Assembly: GCF_014843825.1 (NCBI RefSeq)
Contig: NZ_JHQR01000203.1
Location: 1-32,533, forward strand
Origin: Mesorhizobium silamurunense
Lineage (GTDB): Bacteria; Pseudomonadota; Alphaproteobacteria; Rhizobiales; Rhizobiaceae
Direction: 5' to 3'
Length of the DNA: 32,533 nucleotides
Part shown: in pieces, positions 7,632-16,003 of the stretch
How the letters are laid out: each line of letters opens with the position of its first letter
How positions within the stretch are numbered: position 1 is the first letter of the stretch
Made by a program: the position numbers and the translations under genes
The notes under the pieces: generated by a model
Seen by the model: only the letters and a program-made list of their open reading frames with translations
The model's database searches: none
Told to the model about the DNA's origin: nothing

Positions 7632-9086
7632 ATGTCGCTTTCCACCGCATTAAGCATCGCCCAGTCGGCGCTCCTGGCCACATCCAAGCAAACCAGCGTC
7701 GTGTCGCGCAATGTGGCCGACGCGTCCAACCCGGATTATGCCCGTCGCGTCGCCGTCGTCACCAGCACCGCGCCCGGCGCGCGATCGGTGGAAATCCAGC
7801 GCGCCGCCAATGACCTTCTGTTCCGGCAGAACCTTTCCGCGCTGTCCGCATGGAGCGGCCAGAGCGCGCTTTACAGCGGCATGGATCAGCTCGACCTCTC
7901 GGTCAACGGGGTCGACAATGCGTCGTCTCCGTCGACCGCGATCGCCAATCTGCAGCAGGCGCTGCAACTCTACGCCACCACGCCGTCGAACCAGAATCTC
8001 GGCGCCAGCGTCATCGACGCGGCCAAGCAGGTGGTAAGCTCGCTGAACGACGGCACCAGGGCGATCCAGGATTTCCGCACCCAGACCGACAGCCAGATCG
8101 CCACCGCGGTCGACGACCTGAACTCGCTGCTCAGCCAGTTCCAGGACGCCAACAAGGCCGTCATCGCCGGCACCCGCTCCGGGACGGATGTGTCCGACGC
8201 GCTCGACCAGCGCGACGCGCTTCTGAAGAAGGTCGCGGAATATGTACCGGTCTCGACTTTCACGCGCGGCGACAACGACATGGTCATCACCACCAAGGAC
8301 GGCACGACGCTGTTCGAGACGGTGCCGCGCTCGGTGACCTTCACGCCCTCGGCCGGCTACACCGCCGGCACGCCCGGCAACACGATCTACATCGACAATG
8401 TGCCGCTTTCGGCAGGCACCGGCGACAACACCAGCGCCGACGGCAAACTTGCCGGCATGCTGAAGCTGCGCGACGGCGTCGCCGCGACCATGCAGAGCCA
8501 GCTCGACGAGATCGCGCGCGGCCTGATCACGGCATTTGCCGAGACCGCGCCTTCGCAGCCTGACAAGGCGGGCCTGTTCACCTGGTCCGGCGCGCCGGCT
8601 ATTCCCGCTGCCGGCACCCTGGTCAACGGCCTCGCCGGCTCGATCAGCGTCAACGCCGCGTTTGATCCGAGCGCCGGCGGCAGCCCGGCGCTGTTGCGTG
8701 ACGGCGGCGCCAACGGCGCGGCCTATATCTCCAACACCAGCGGCGGTGCTTCCTACTCGGACCTGCTGATCGCCTACGGCAACAGACTGGATCAGCCGAT
8801 GGCCTTCGATACGTCCGCCGCCATCGCGGTCAGCTCCGGCGTCACGGACTACGCGGCCAACGCCATCGGCTGGTTCGAAGGCGTGCGCCAGCAAGCGTCG
8901 ACCAACGCCGACGCCAAGGAGGCGCTGGCCACGCGCACCGCCGAAGCGCTGTCGAACGATACCGGCGTTAATGTCGACCAGGAAATGTCCCTGCTTCTCG
9001 ACCTCGAGCACACCTATCAGGCGTCAGCGCGCATGATGAAGACCGTCAACGACATGCTGGACGCCTTGTTGAGCGCGGTGGGATAA
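7632..9086 (+). CDS. flgK: Hook-filament junction protein FlgK (HAP1)
   Basis: FlgK joins hook and filament. The 484-residue product has the axial N-terminal helix with SALLATSKQTSVVSRNVADA and NPDYARR (the usual motif is NxxTPGY, here NPDY), a middle region with DALDQRDALLKKVAEYV typical of FlgK, and the C-terminal helix with SLLLDLEHTYQASARMMKTV. It is a little shorter than the enterobacterial protein (about 550). flgL begins three bases after its stop, so the two junction proteins are made together. Confidence 0.93.
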   Translation: MSLSTALSIAQSALLATSKQTSVVSRNVADASNPDYARRVAVVTSTAPGARSVEIQRAANDLLFRQNLSALSAWSGQSALYSGMDQLDLSVNGVDNASSPSTAIANLQQALQLYATTPSNQNLGASVIDAAKQVVSSLNDGTRAIQDFRTQTDSQIATAVDDLNSLLSQFQDANKAVIAGTRSGTDVSDALDQRDALLKKVAEYVPVSTFTRGDNDMVITTKDGTTLFETVPRSVTFTPSAGYTAGTPGNTIYIDNVPLSAGTGDNTSADGKLAGMLKLRDGVAATMQSQLDEIARGLITAFAETAPSQPDKAGLFTWSGAPAIPAAGTLVNGLAGSISVNAAFDPSAGGSPALLRDGGANGAAYISNTSGGASYSDLLIAYGNRLDQPMAFDTSAAIAVSSGVTDYAANAIGWFEGVRQQASTNADAKEALATRTAEALSNDTGVNVDQEMSLLLDLEHTYQASARMMKTVNDMLDALLSAVG

Positions 9087-9089
9087 GCC

Positions 9090-10139
9090 ATGAAAGCGAC
9101 AGCCGTCTCCTCAGCCGCCATCTCCAACGCGCTGCGCTATCAGCAGATGCGCATGCAGGCCGAGCTCGTCAAGGCGACGACGGAATCCCAGACCGGCAGG
9201 GTAGCGGATGTCGGCCTGGCGCTTGGCGGGCGCACGACACAGGCCGTCACCTTCCAGCGCGATCTCGACCGGCTGAACGGTATCGTCGATTCGAACTCGC
9301 TGGTCGCCGCGCGCCTGACATCGACGCAGGATTCGCTGGGTCAGCTCTCCGATGTCGCGCAGGACCTCCTGACGGCGTTGACCAGCGCCGTGTCGGGCGA
9401 CTCCTCGACCAGCATCACCCAGACCGCCGCCGCCACGGCGCTGCAGCAGATGACGGGTATCTTGAACACAAGCGTCAACGGCGAATATCTGTTTGCCGGC
9501 ACCAATACCGACGTCAAGCCGATCGACGATTTCAGCGCTGCCGGCTCGCCCGCCAAAGCGGCGTTCGACGCGGCCTTCAGCAGCTACTTCGGCTTCACCC
9601 AGAGCGACCCGGCGGCCGCCAATATCACCGCCGCCCAGATGGACGACTTCATCCCCACAGCGGTCGAGCCGCAGTTCTTGGGCTCCGGCTGGCAGGCCAA
9701 TTGGTCGAACGCCACCGACGATCAGATCACCAGCCGCATTTCATTGAGCGAGACCACGCAGACATCGGTCAGCGCCAACGAGCAGGGTATCCGCAAGCTC
9801 GCCATGGCGGCCGCCATGGTCAGCACCCTCTTCGCCGGCAACATCAGCCAGCAGGGCCAGAACACGATCGTCAGCCGCGCGCAAAAGCTGGTCGGCGAAG
9901 CCATCGGCGGCATCGTCCAGGTGCAATCCGAAGCCGGCCTCGCTCAGAAGCGCGTATCCGACGCCAGCGATCGCATGAAGACCCAGGTCGATCTGTTCGA
10001 GAAGCATATCATCGACCTCGAGGGCGTCGACCCCTCGGAGGCCGCCACCCGCGTGGCCGACCTGACGCAGCATATCGAAACATCCTTCGCCTTGACCGCG
10101 CGACTGCAGCAGCTCAGCCTGTTGAACTATCTCACCTGA
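9090..10139 (+). CDS. flgL: Hook-filament junction protein FlgL (HAP3)
   Basis: FlgL caps the hook-FlgK junction and accepts the first flagellin subunits. The 349-residue product has a flagellin-like N-terminal helix with SNALRYQQMRMQAELVKATTES, the HAP3-type segment GEYLFAGTNTDVKPIDDF near the centre, and a flagellin-like C-terminal coiled coil containing VQSEAGLAQKRVSDASDRM and the ending LTARLQQLSLLNYLT. Position directly behind flgK confirms the identity over flagellin itself, which would be more strongly conserved at both ends. Confidence 0.93.
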   Translation: MKATAVSSAAISNALRYQQMRMQAELVKATTESQTGRVADVGLALGGRTTQAVTFQRDLDRLNGIVDSNSLVAARLTSTQDSLGQLSDVAQDLLTALTSAVSGDSSTSITQTAAATALQQMTGILNTSVNGEYLFAGTNTDVKPIDDFSAAGSPAKAAFDAAFSSYFGFTQSDPAAANITAAQMDDFIPTAVEPQFLGSGWQANWSNATDDQITSRISLSETTQTSVSANEQGIRKLAMAAAMVSTLFAGNISQQGQNTIVSRAQKLVGEAIGGIVQVQSEAGLAQKRVSDASDRMKTQVDLFEKHIIDLEGVDPSEAATRVADLTQHIETSFALTARLQQLSLLNYLT

Positions 10140-10170
10140 ACACTCTCACCGGAACGCCAGAGCTCCGACG

Positions 10171-10518
10171 ATGTATCAATTCTCCTACGCCGACATCCAG
10201 ACCGATTCCGTCGCCGACGCCAAAGACCGGGAGCGGAAGTTGCTCACCCGTTCGATCGACATGCTGTCCGCGGCAGCGGCCGTCGGGCTTGAGTCGATGG
10301 AGGCGGTCGAGGCGCTGCACTTCACCAACCGCATCTGGACCACCTTCGTCGAGGATCTCGGCTCCAGCGACAATGCGCTGCCCAAGGAGCTGCGCGCCAA
10401 CCTGATCTCGATCGGCCTATGGCTGCTGCGCGAGACGGAGGACATCCGGCAGGGTCGCACCAACAATTTCGAAGGACTGATCGAGGTCTCCCAGATCATC
10501 CGAGACGGCATCCAATGA
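10171..10518 (+). CDS. flaF: Flagellar biosynthesis regulator FlaF
   Basis: FlaF is a small alphaproteobacterial protein that promotes flagellin synthesis or secretion and acts against FlbT. The product is 115 residues, within the usual family size (about 110-125). Recognisable stretches are the N-terminus MYQFSYADI, the RERKLLTRSIDML helix, NRIWTTFVEDL and LPKELRANLISIGLWLLRE, which is the most conserved part. Its stop overlaps the flbT start by four bases (ATGA at 10515-10518). Confidence 0.93.
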   Translation: MYQFSYADIQTDSVADAKDRERKLLTRSIDMLSAAAAVGLESMEAVEALHFTNRIWTTFVEDLGSSDNALPKELRANLISIGLWLLRETEDIRQGRTNNFEGLIEVSQIIRDGIQ

Positions 10519-10952
10519 CCAACACGCTGAAGATCTCGCTGAAGCCGAACGAGAAGATCTACATCAACGGCGCCGTCATCCGGGTCGACCGCAAGGTCAC
10601 CCTCGAGCTGATGAACGACGTCCAGTTCCTGCTCGAGAGCCACGTCATCCAGGCCGAGCAGGCCTCGACGCCGCTCAGGCAGCTTTACTTCATCGTGCAG
10701 ATCATGCTGATGAACCCGTCGGGCGCCGCCGAGGCCCGCGACATGTTCCGCCACTCGCTGCCGATGCTGATTGCGAGCTTCGACAACCAGGAGATCTGCA
10801 GCGCGCTGAAGCAGGTCGACCGCATGGTCGGCGAGGATCGCATCTACGAGGCGCTGAAAGCGATCCGCGCGCTCTACCCGCTCGAGCGCCAGGCGCTTGG
10901 CGGCAATGACGACATTCCTGAAGCGCCGCGCGCGCTGGCTATGGGAGCATAA
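10515..10952 (+). CDS. flbT: Flagellin mRNA-binding regulator FlbT
   Basis: FlbT is known in Caulobacter to bind the 5' leader of flagellin mRNA and repress its translation; in some rhizobia and Brucella it acts positively. The ATG at 10515, overlapping the flaF stop, gives 145 residues; the same frame stays open upstream inside flaF but has no family match there. Typical FlbT features are the N-terminal LKISLKPNEKIYINGAVIR, LLESHVIQAEQASTPLRQLY, and a C-terminal helical part with YEALKAIRALYPLE. The pair flaF-flbT next to hook genes is characteristic of Alphaproteobacteria. Confidence 0.95.
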   Translation: MTNTLKISLKPNEKIYINGAVIRVDRKVTLELMNDVQFLLESHVIQAEQASTPLRQLYFIVQIMLMNPSGAAEARDMFRHSLPMLIASFDNQEICSALKQVDRMVGEDRIYEALKAIRALYPLERQALGGNDDIPEAPRALAMGA

Positions 10953-10954
10953 AG

Positions 10955-11362
10955 ATGGCCGTGGACATGACAACGACGATCCCGGTTGGCGCCAACCAGG
11001 CCAGTCAGCAGACCTCGAAGACGGCGGTCGACTACCAGTCGTTCCTGAAGCTTCTGATCGCCGAGATGAAAAACCAGGCCCCGACCAAGCCGATGGATTC
11101 GACGCAATATGTCGCGCAGCTCGCGACCTTCTCGCAGGTCGAGCAGTCGGTTCAGACCAACAGCAAGCTCGACCAGATCATGCAGTCCTCGGCGCTGTCG
11201 CAGGCGGACGCGCTGATCGGCCGTTCGATCACCTCTGCCGACGGCAAGACCACAGGGACCGTGGCTTCGGTGAAGCTCGCCAGCAGCGGCCTGATAGCGG
11301 TTCTGCAGGACGGCACCGAGGTCCCTGTCGGCGCGGGCGTATCGATCAAGCCGGCCGCCTGA
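10955..11362 (+). CDS. flgD: Hook-capping scaffold protein FlgD
   Basis: FlgD caps the growing hook and guides FlgE polymerisation. The 135-residue product holds the conserved FlgD N-terminal core: DYQSFLKLLIAEMKNQAPTKPMDSTQYVAQLATFS, described here in two parts as LKLLIAEMKNQ (helix) and PMDSTQYVAQLATFSQVEQ (signature). After it comes a short beta-rich tail (LIGRSITSADGKTTG to the end). The enterobacterial protein is about 230 residues with extra Ig/tudor-like domains, so this is the short form that lacks most of them. It begins two bases after the flbT stop. Confidence 0.93.
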   Translation: MAVDMTTTIPVGANQASQQTSKTAVDYQSFLKLLIAEMKNQAPTKPMDSTQYVAQLATFSQVEQSVQTNSKLDQIMQSSALSQADALIGRSITSADGKTTGTVASVKLASSGLIAVLQDGTEVPVGAGVSIKPAA

Positions 11363-11415
11363 AGCATGTCTTCCGAAACGCGGCCTGCTTTAGCTGGTTT
11401 CGCAAGGGTCTGCCC

Positions 11416-11682
11416 ATGAACGAGGCCGACGCCCTCGATATCGTGCAATACGCGGTGTGGACGGTGCTCACCGCGTCCGCGCCGGTGGTGCTGGTGGCGA
11501 TGGCGGTCGGCATCGGCATCGCGCTCATCCAGGCGCTGACCCAGATCCAGGAAATCACGCTCACCTTCGTGCCCAAGATCGTCGCCATCATGCTGGTGGT
11601 GGCGCTGACCGGTCCGTTCATCGGCAGCCAGATCTCGGCCTTCACCAACGTCATCTTCGAACGCATCGAGCACGGATTCTGA
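11416..11682 (+). CDS. fliQ: Flagellar export-gate protein FliQ
   Basis: FliQ is a small membrane subunit of the FliP-FliQ-FliR export gate. The ATG at 11416 follows an AAGGGT ribosome site and gives 88 residues, the usual family length. Two membrane hairpin segments are visible (about 14-40 and 52-76), with the conserved loop ALTQIQEITLTFVPKI between them. The same frame is open upstream but overlaps flgD and has no family match. In S. meliloti flhA follows directly; here a 14.6-kb non-flagellar stretch intervenes. Confidence 0.95.
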   Translation: MNEADALDIVQYAVWTVLTASAPVVLVAMAVGIGIALIQALTQIQEITLTFVPKIVAIMLVVALTGPFIGSQISAFTNVIFERIEHGF

Positions 11683-11825
11683 TCCACGACCCTCGGGTGT
11701 TGAGCCGGATCGCTTGCAGCCGGTCCCGTTGTGGTTAGATTGGAAGTCATGCCGATTTCGGCGGCGTCTTGGAATTCGGACAGACTTCGGGAAGCGATGG
11801 ATCAGGCAGGAGCGGCCTGCGGGCC

Positions 11826-13691
11826 ATGTGCGGGATAGCCGGCGTCTGGCGGAAGCGCGATCCGATCGGCGCTGGCGATCTCTCCGAGATCGCCAGCATG
11901 ATGCAGGCGCTGGCGCATCGCGGCCCCGACGACCATGACAGCTGGAACAGCGCCCGGCTGGCGCTCGGTCATCGGCGGCTCACCATCATCGACCCCTCCC
12001 CCGCCGCGCGCGAGCCGATGCTGACTGCATCCGGCGACGGCGTCCTTTGCTACAATGGCGAAGTCTACAATTATCGTTCGCTGCGCAAGACGTTGGAAGC
12101 CGAAGGCCTCGAGTTCCGCACGGTCTCCGACACCGAGGTGGTGCTCCAGGCCCTGCACCACTGGGGCGTCGAGAAGGCCGTGCCGCTATTCGACGGCATG
12201 TTCGCCTTCGCCTATTTCGATCAGCGCGACGGCGCGCTGTGGCTTGCCCGCGACAGGCTCGGCATCAAGCCGATATCGGTGGCCGACACCGCGGACCGGC
12301 TGCTGTTCGCCTCCGAGGACAAGGCGATCCTTGCCTGCCACGATTTTGCGCGCAAGGTCGACGCTCGCGAAATCACCTTGCGGCTTGCCTGGCAGAGTCG
12401 CGATTCCAGCTATAGCGTCTTCGAAGGCATCGAACGCCTGCCTCCCGCCGGCCTTTGGAAGATCGGCGATGGCGGCATCGAGAAGCGGCGTTTCTGGCAT
12501 GTGCTCGACGTCCTGGAGACATCGCGTATCATCGACGACAGGACGTCCGATGCCGGGCACTTGGCCGCTCTTCAGACGCTGCTCGAGGAAAGCGTCGAGC
12601 TGCACTGCATCGCCGATGCCAGCCTGGCCACCGCCTGCAGCGGCGGTGTCGATTCCGGTCTGATCACCGCGCTTGCCAAGCGCCACCGGCCGGAGATGCA
12701 CGGCTATGTCGTCGACCCGCGGCTCGGCCGCAGCGAGGCCGAAAGCGCCGAGCGGACCGGCCGCCATGTCGGTGTCAGCCTGCGCCGCGTGCCTGTCGAC
12801 CGCGATCGCTTCCTCGAGCTCTGGCCACGTGCGGTCTGGCATCTGGAGAGCGACGGCTGGCATGCCAGCGTGGCCGGCCTGCTGGCGCTTGCGGATCGAT
12901 GCCGCGCCGACGGCGTCAAGGTACTGCTCACCGGCGAAGGATCGGACGAGCTGTTCGGCGGCTACAAATGGCAGGCGTCGACCCTCAGGCTTTGGCGCCA
13001 GTCATGGCTGCGGCGCCTGTTTCGCTCGAAAGCCGACCAGGACCGGAAATTCGCGCGGCTTCGCCGCTCCCCGTTTCGCAACTCGATCGGCCGGGGCTCG
13101 CCCTGGGACCGCAACATCGTGTTGCGAGCGCTCTCGCCGGAACTGAACTTCCTGCAAACCAAGCTGTTCGACCGGCTCGAGGGCGTCAGCCCGGACAGCG
13201 ACCGTGCCTTCCTGGCAAACTGCCTCTACGATCTCTATTCGCACCTGCAGGATCTGCTGCATCGGCATGACCGCCTCAGCATGGCGGCTTCGGTCGAGCT
13301 GAGGGTGCCGTTCCTCGAAAACCGGCTGATCGATTTCGCGATGCATCTGCCGAGGCGGCAAAAATATCGCAACAGGACCGGCAAATGGCTGCTGAAGAAA
13401 CTCGCCGAACGCCATCTGCCGCGTGAAAACATTTATGTGGCCAAGAACGGCTTCGAGATGTCCGGCGCCTTTTCGGCCGGCACGCAGGGTCTGCTGCGCG
13501 GCGGCTTCCTGCGCGACGCCATGAAATGGTCCGCATCCGAGCTGGATGACCTCATCGACATGGCAAGAGGCGAGGAGGCGTCACGACTGCGCCTCGTCGG
13601 CATGGAGATGCTGCTGAGGCTCTACATGGGCGGTGAGACGGCAGGGAGCCTGACCGAGGCGCTGCATGCCGGAACCAGGGGCGCGAAGTAA
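11826..13691 (+). CDS. asnB: Asparagine synthetase, glutamine-hydrolysing
   Basis: The protein makes asparagine (or amidates a related carboxylate) using glutamine and ATP. The start at 11826 is fixed by chemistry: class II glutamine amidotransferases need Cys at position 2, and the protein begins MCGIAGVWRK; an AGGAG lies about 16 nt upstream, rather far. The product is 621 residues. The glutaminase domain (about 1-200) shows HRGPDD, LGHRRLTIID and CYNGEVYNYR. The synthetase domain shows the PP-loop SGGVDS at 272-277, LLTGEGSDELFGGYKW and LLHRHDRLSMAASVELRVPFLENR. It is a stand-alone transcription unit behind fliQ with a 143-bp gap. Many such proteins in rhizobia act in polysaccharide or peptide modification, so the exact acceptor is uncertain. 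Confidence 0.88.
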   Translation: MCGIAGVWRKRDPIGAGDLSEIASMMQALAHRGPDDHDSWNSARLALGHRRLTIIDPSPAAREPMLTASGDGVLCYNGEVYNYRSLRKTLEAEGLEFRTVSDTEVVLQALHHWGVEKAVPLFDGMFAFAYFDQRDGALWLARDRLGIKPISVADTADRLLFASEDKAILACHDFARKVDAREITLRLAWQSRDSSYSVFEGIERLPPAGLWKIGDGGIEKRRFWHVLDVLETSRIIDDRTSDAGHLAALQTLLEESVELHCIADASLATACSGGVDSGLITALAKRHRPEMHGYVVDPRLGRSEAESAERTGRHVGVSLRRVPVDRDRFLELWPRAVWHLESDGWHASVAGLLALADRCRADGVKVLLTGEGSDELFGGYKWQASTLRLWRQSWLRRLFRSKADQDRKFARLRRSPFRNSIGRGSPWDRNIVLRALSPELNFLQTKLFDRLEGVSPDSDRAFLANCLYDLYSHLQDLLHRHDRLSMAASVELRVPFLENRLIDFAMHLPRRQKYRNRTGKWLLKKLAERHLPRENIYVAKNGFEMSGAFSAGTQGLLRGGFLRDAMKWSASELDDLIDMARGEEASRLRLVGMEMLLRLYMGGETAGSLTEALHAGTRGAK

Positions 13692-13882
13692 CCGAGGTTT
13701 GGTCCACACCGGCAAGATGCTTGGCTTAAAGCTTCGCCGACGCATTTTCGCCTTTGCCTTCCTGTTGTTGGACCGCGATCCTTTGGCGAGTCGCCAGCGC
13801 GACTGTTCGGCGTTCCGTGAAACAGTGAACCGATCTAAGGCGCGGCGAAACGCAAAACGCAGATGAAGGCGGGACAGCGACC

Positions 13883-15526
13883 ATGATCGACGACGAGCCG
13901 GAAAGCGAACGCGTCTCGGCGCTGGCGCCGTTCCGGCACGGCATCTTCCGCGCCGTCTGGTCGGCCAGCCTGGTGTCGAATTTCGGCGGCCTGATTCAGG
14001 GCGTCGGCGCCGCTTGGATGATGACGACCATCGCCACTTCGTCCTACCAGGTGGCGCTGGTCCAGGCCTCGACCACCTTGCCGATCATGCTGTTCGCGCT
14101 GATTGCCGGCGCCATCGCCGACAGCTTCAACCGCCGCAAGGTCATGCTGGTGGCGCAGACCTTCATGCTGGTCGTCTCGGCGCTGCTCACCTTATTCACC
14201 TGGTTCGGCTGGATGACGCCGTGGACGCTGCTGGCCTTCACCTTCCTGATCGACAGCGGCACGGCGCTGAACAGCCCGTCATGGCAGGCTTCGGTCGGCG
14301 ACATGGTGCCGCGCGCCAAGGTGCCGGCGGCGGTCGCGCTCAATTCGATGGGCTTCAACATCACACGCAGCGTCGGCCCGGCGATCGGCGGCATCATCGT
14401 TGCCGCCGCGGGCGCGGCGGCAGCCTTCGCCGCCAACGCTATCAGCTATATCGGCCTGATCGTGGTGCTGTTCCGCTGGAAGCCGGATGTGCCGGCGCAG
14501 ACCCTGCCGCGCGAGTCGCTGGGCGCGGCGATGGGCGCCGGCTTGCGCTACGTCGCCATGTCGCCGAACATCGGCAAGGTGCTGGCGAGAGGCTCGGCTT
14601 TCGGTTTCAGCGCCGGCGCGGTGCTGGCGCTGTTGCCGCTGGTGGCGCGCGATGTCGTCAAGGGCGACGCGCTGACCTACGGCATCATGCTCGGCGCCTT
14701 CGGCATCGGCGCGGTCGGCGGCGCGCTGATCAGCGTGCGGCTGAGGCAGTTGCTCTCCAGCGAGACCATGGTGCGCGCCGCCTTCGCGGGCTTTGCGCTT
14801 TGCGCCTTCAACGCCGCCGTCAGCCACAATGCGTGGCAGACATCGGCCGGCCTGCTCATCGGCGGCGCCTGCTGGGTGATCGCGCTCTCGCACTTCAACG
14901 TCACGGTGCAGATGTCGACGCCGCGCTGGGTGGTCGGCCGCGTGCTGTCGATCTACCAGACGGCGACTTTCGGCGGCATTGCGCTGGGCAGCTGGATCTG
15001 GGGCGTCGTCGCCGACGCGCATGGCGCGGAGACGGCGCTGATGGCGGCCGCTGTCGCCATGCTGGCGGGCGGCGCCATCGGCTTCATCCTGCCGCTGCCG
15101 CAACAAACCGCTCTCAACCTCGATCCGCTCAACCGTTTCAAGGAGCCGATGCTGGCGCTCGATTTGAAGCCGCGCAGCGGCCCGATCGCCATCATGATCG
15201 AATACGTCATCCGCGAGGAGGACGTGCCGGAATTCCTCGCCACCATGGCCGAGCGCGGCCGCATCCGCCGCCGCGACGGCGCCCGCAACTGGACCCTCGC
15301 CCGCGATCTCGAAAATCCCGGCATCTGGATCGAGCACTACCACACGCCGACCTGGGTCGAGTACATCCGCCACAACCGGCGCGCCACCCATGCCGACGCG
15401 GTGGTCGGCGAGCGCATCCGCGCGCTGCACAGCGGCGAGAGCCCGCCGCGCGTGCGCCGCATGATCGAACGCCCGACCACCGCCGGCACGGCCCTTGTCT
15501 CGCCCAAGGGTCCGATCGAGCATTAG
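13883..15526 (+). CDS. MFS exporter (MFS_3 type) with C-terminal soluble domain
   Basis: A 547-residue inner-membrane transporter with about 12 membrane segments between residues 20 and 410. The N-terminal FRHGIFRAVWSASLVSNFG, the loop GAIADSFNRRKVML (the MFS A-motif position) and the segment NSMGFNITRSVGPAIGG are typical of the MFS_3 family that includes the enterobactin exporter EntS. Residues about 435-530 form a cytoplasmic domain (IAIMIEYVIREEDVPEFL, WIEHYHTPTWVEYIRH) resembling a ferredoxin-like ABM fold; this extension is found in many members of the family. Substrate unknown. A GGCGGGA ribosome-site-like sequence precedes the ATG. The 191-bp gap before it (13692-13882) shows no gene. 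It converges on the next gene with 13 bp between stops. Confidence 0.85.
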   Translation: MIDDEPESERVSALAPFRHGIFRAVWSASLVSNFGGLIQGVGAAWMMTTIATSSYQVALVQASTTLPIMLFALIAGAIADSFNRRKVMLVAQTFMLVVSALLTLFTWFGWMTPWTLLAFTFLIDSGTALNSPSWQASVGDMVPRAKVPAAVALNSMGFNITRSVGPAIGGIIVAAAGAAAAFAANAISYIGLIVVLFRWKPDVPAQTLPRESLGAAMGAGLRYVAMSPNIGKVLARGSAFGFSAGAVLALLPLVARDVVKGDALTYGIMLGAFGIGAVGGALISVRLRQLLSSETMVRAAFAGFALCAFNAAVSHNAWQTSAGLLIGGACWVIALSHFNVTVQMSTPRWVVGRVLSIYQTATFGGIALGSWIWGVVADAHGAETALMAAAVAMLAGGAIGFILPLPQQTALNLDPLNRFKEPMLALDLKPRSGPIAIMIEYVIREEDVPEFLATMAERGRIRRRDGARNWTLARDLENPGIWIEHYHTPTWVEYIRHNRRATHADAVVGERIRALHSGESPPRVRRMIERPTTAGTALVSPKGPIEH

Positions 15527-15539
15527 GGGCTTTTCGGGA

Positions 15540-15908
15540 TCAGCCGGCGCTCTGGATCATGTAGAGCTTGCGCGTCGTCTCATGGATCAGCCATTCGCCC
15601 TTCCATCCTTGCGGCAGGACGAGGAGGTCGCCCGGACCGAGCTCGCGCATCTCGCCGTCGGCGCGGCTCACTTCCGCCCGGCCGGAAATGATGTGGCAGA
15701 TTTCCGACGAGCCCGAACGGTCGGCGGTGAAACGGCCGGGCGTGCATTCCCAGATGCCAATGTCGATCGTGCCGTCCGGAGACTGGAAGAGGGAGCGAAC
15801 AGCTTCCACCTGATCCCCTTCGATCGAGGTCGGCTTTCGCGAAAAGGCGCCAATGTCGGCCTTGGCGAGGTCGTGGAAAGTCGAAAGATCGATCAAGTCG
15901 GGCTCCAT
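15540..15908 (-). CDS. Small cupin protein (cupin_3/EutQ-like)
   Basis: A 122-residue single-domain cupin. The barrel core shows GIWECTPGRFTADRSGSSEICHIISG (quoted in parts: WECTPGRF, then EICHIISGRAEV) and GPGDLLVLPQGWKGEW. This is the cupin_3 (DUF861) pattern, in which the usual metal-binding His set is reduced. Members bind small molecules or act as isomerase-like enzymes; no function can be assigned. It lies downstream of the FAD oxidoreductase on the same strand, as such cupins often do near amine-oxidation genes, but a strong hairpin separates the two. Its start lies only 8 bp from a palindromic intergenic element, and no good ribosome site is visible. Confidence 0.8.
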   Translation of the reverse strand: MEPDLIDLSTFHDLAKADIGAFSRKPTSIEGDQVEAVRSLFQSPDGTIDIGIWECTPGRFTADRSGSSEICHIISGRAEVSRADGEMRELGPGDLLVLPQGWKGEWLIHETTRKLYMIQSAG

Positions 15909-15916
15909 AGATCAAA

Positions 15917-16003
15917 GCAATTCCAGGAAAAGTATGCAGCGGTTTTCCGTCCGGAATTGCGTGGAAAAATAGCTGGAGCGGTTCGGCTAATGCCGAACCG
16001 CTC
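15917..16003 (-). repeat. Rhizobial-type intergenic palindromic element with terminator hairpin
   Basis: Two palindromes lie side by side. First, GCAATTCC (15917-15924) pairs with GGAATTGC (15953-15960) and, inside it, GGAAAA (15926-15931) pairs with TTTTCC (15943-15948). Second, GAGCGGTTCGGC (15976-15987) pairs perfectly over 12 bp with 15992-16003 around a TAAT loop. Read on the - strand, the second hairpin starts within the stop codon of the oxidoreductase gene and is followed by CCAGCTATTTTTCC, so it can end the upstream operon. The wording of both halves resembles a mosaic intergenic repeat that I recall from many Rhizobiales genomes (recollection, not checked). Confidence 0.75.

Noticed and set aside
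7650..9011. 453-codon open frame on the - strand across flgK
   Set aside because: It mirrors the full flgK gene, with no family resemblance; long antisense frames are common at this GC content.
11683..11825. Terminator or recombination scar after fliQ
   Set aside because: Only very short inverted repeats are visible, and no repeat shared with the flhA side was found by eye.
13666..13866. Possible small gene between asnB and the MFS gene
   Set aside because: It starts inside asnB, has no ribosome site, is Arg-rich and resembles no known protein.
14014..15564. 516-codon + strand frame overlapping the MFS gene
   Set aside because: Arg/His/Gly-rich out-of-frame reading of a clear membrane protein gene.
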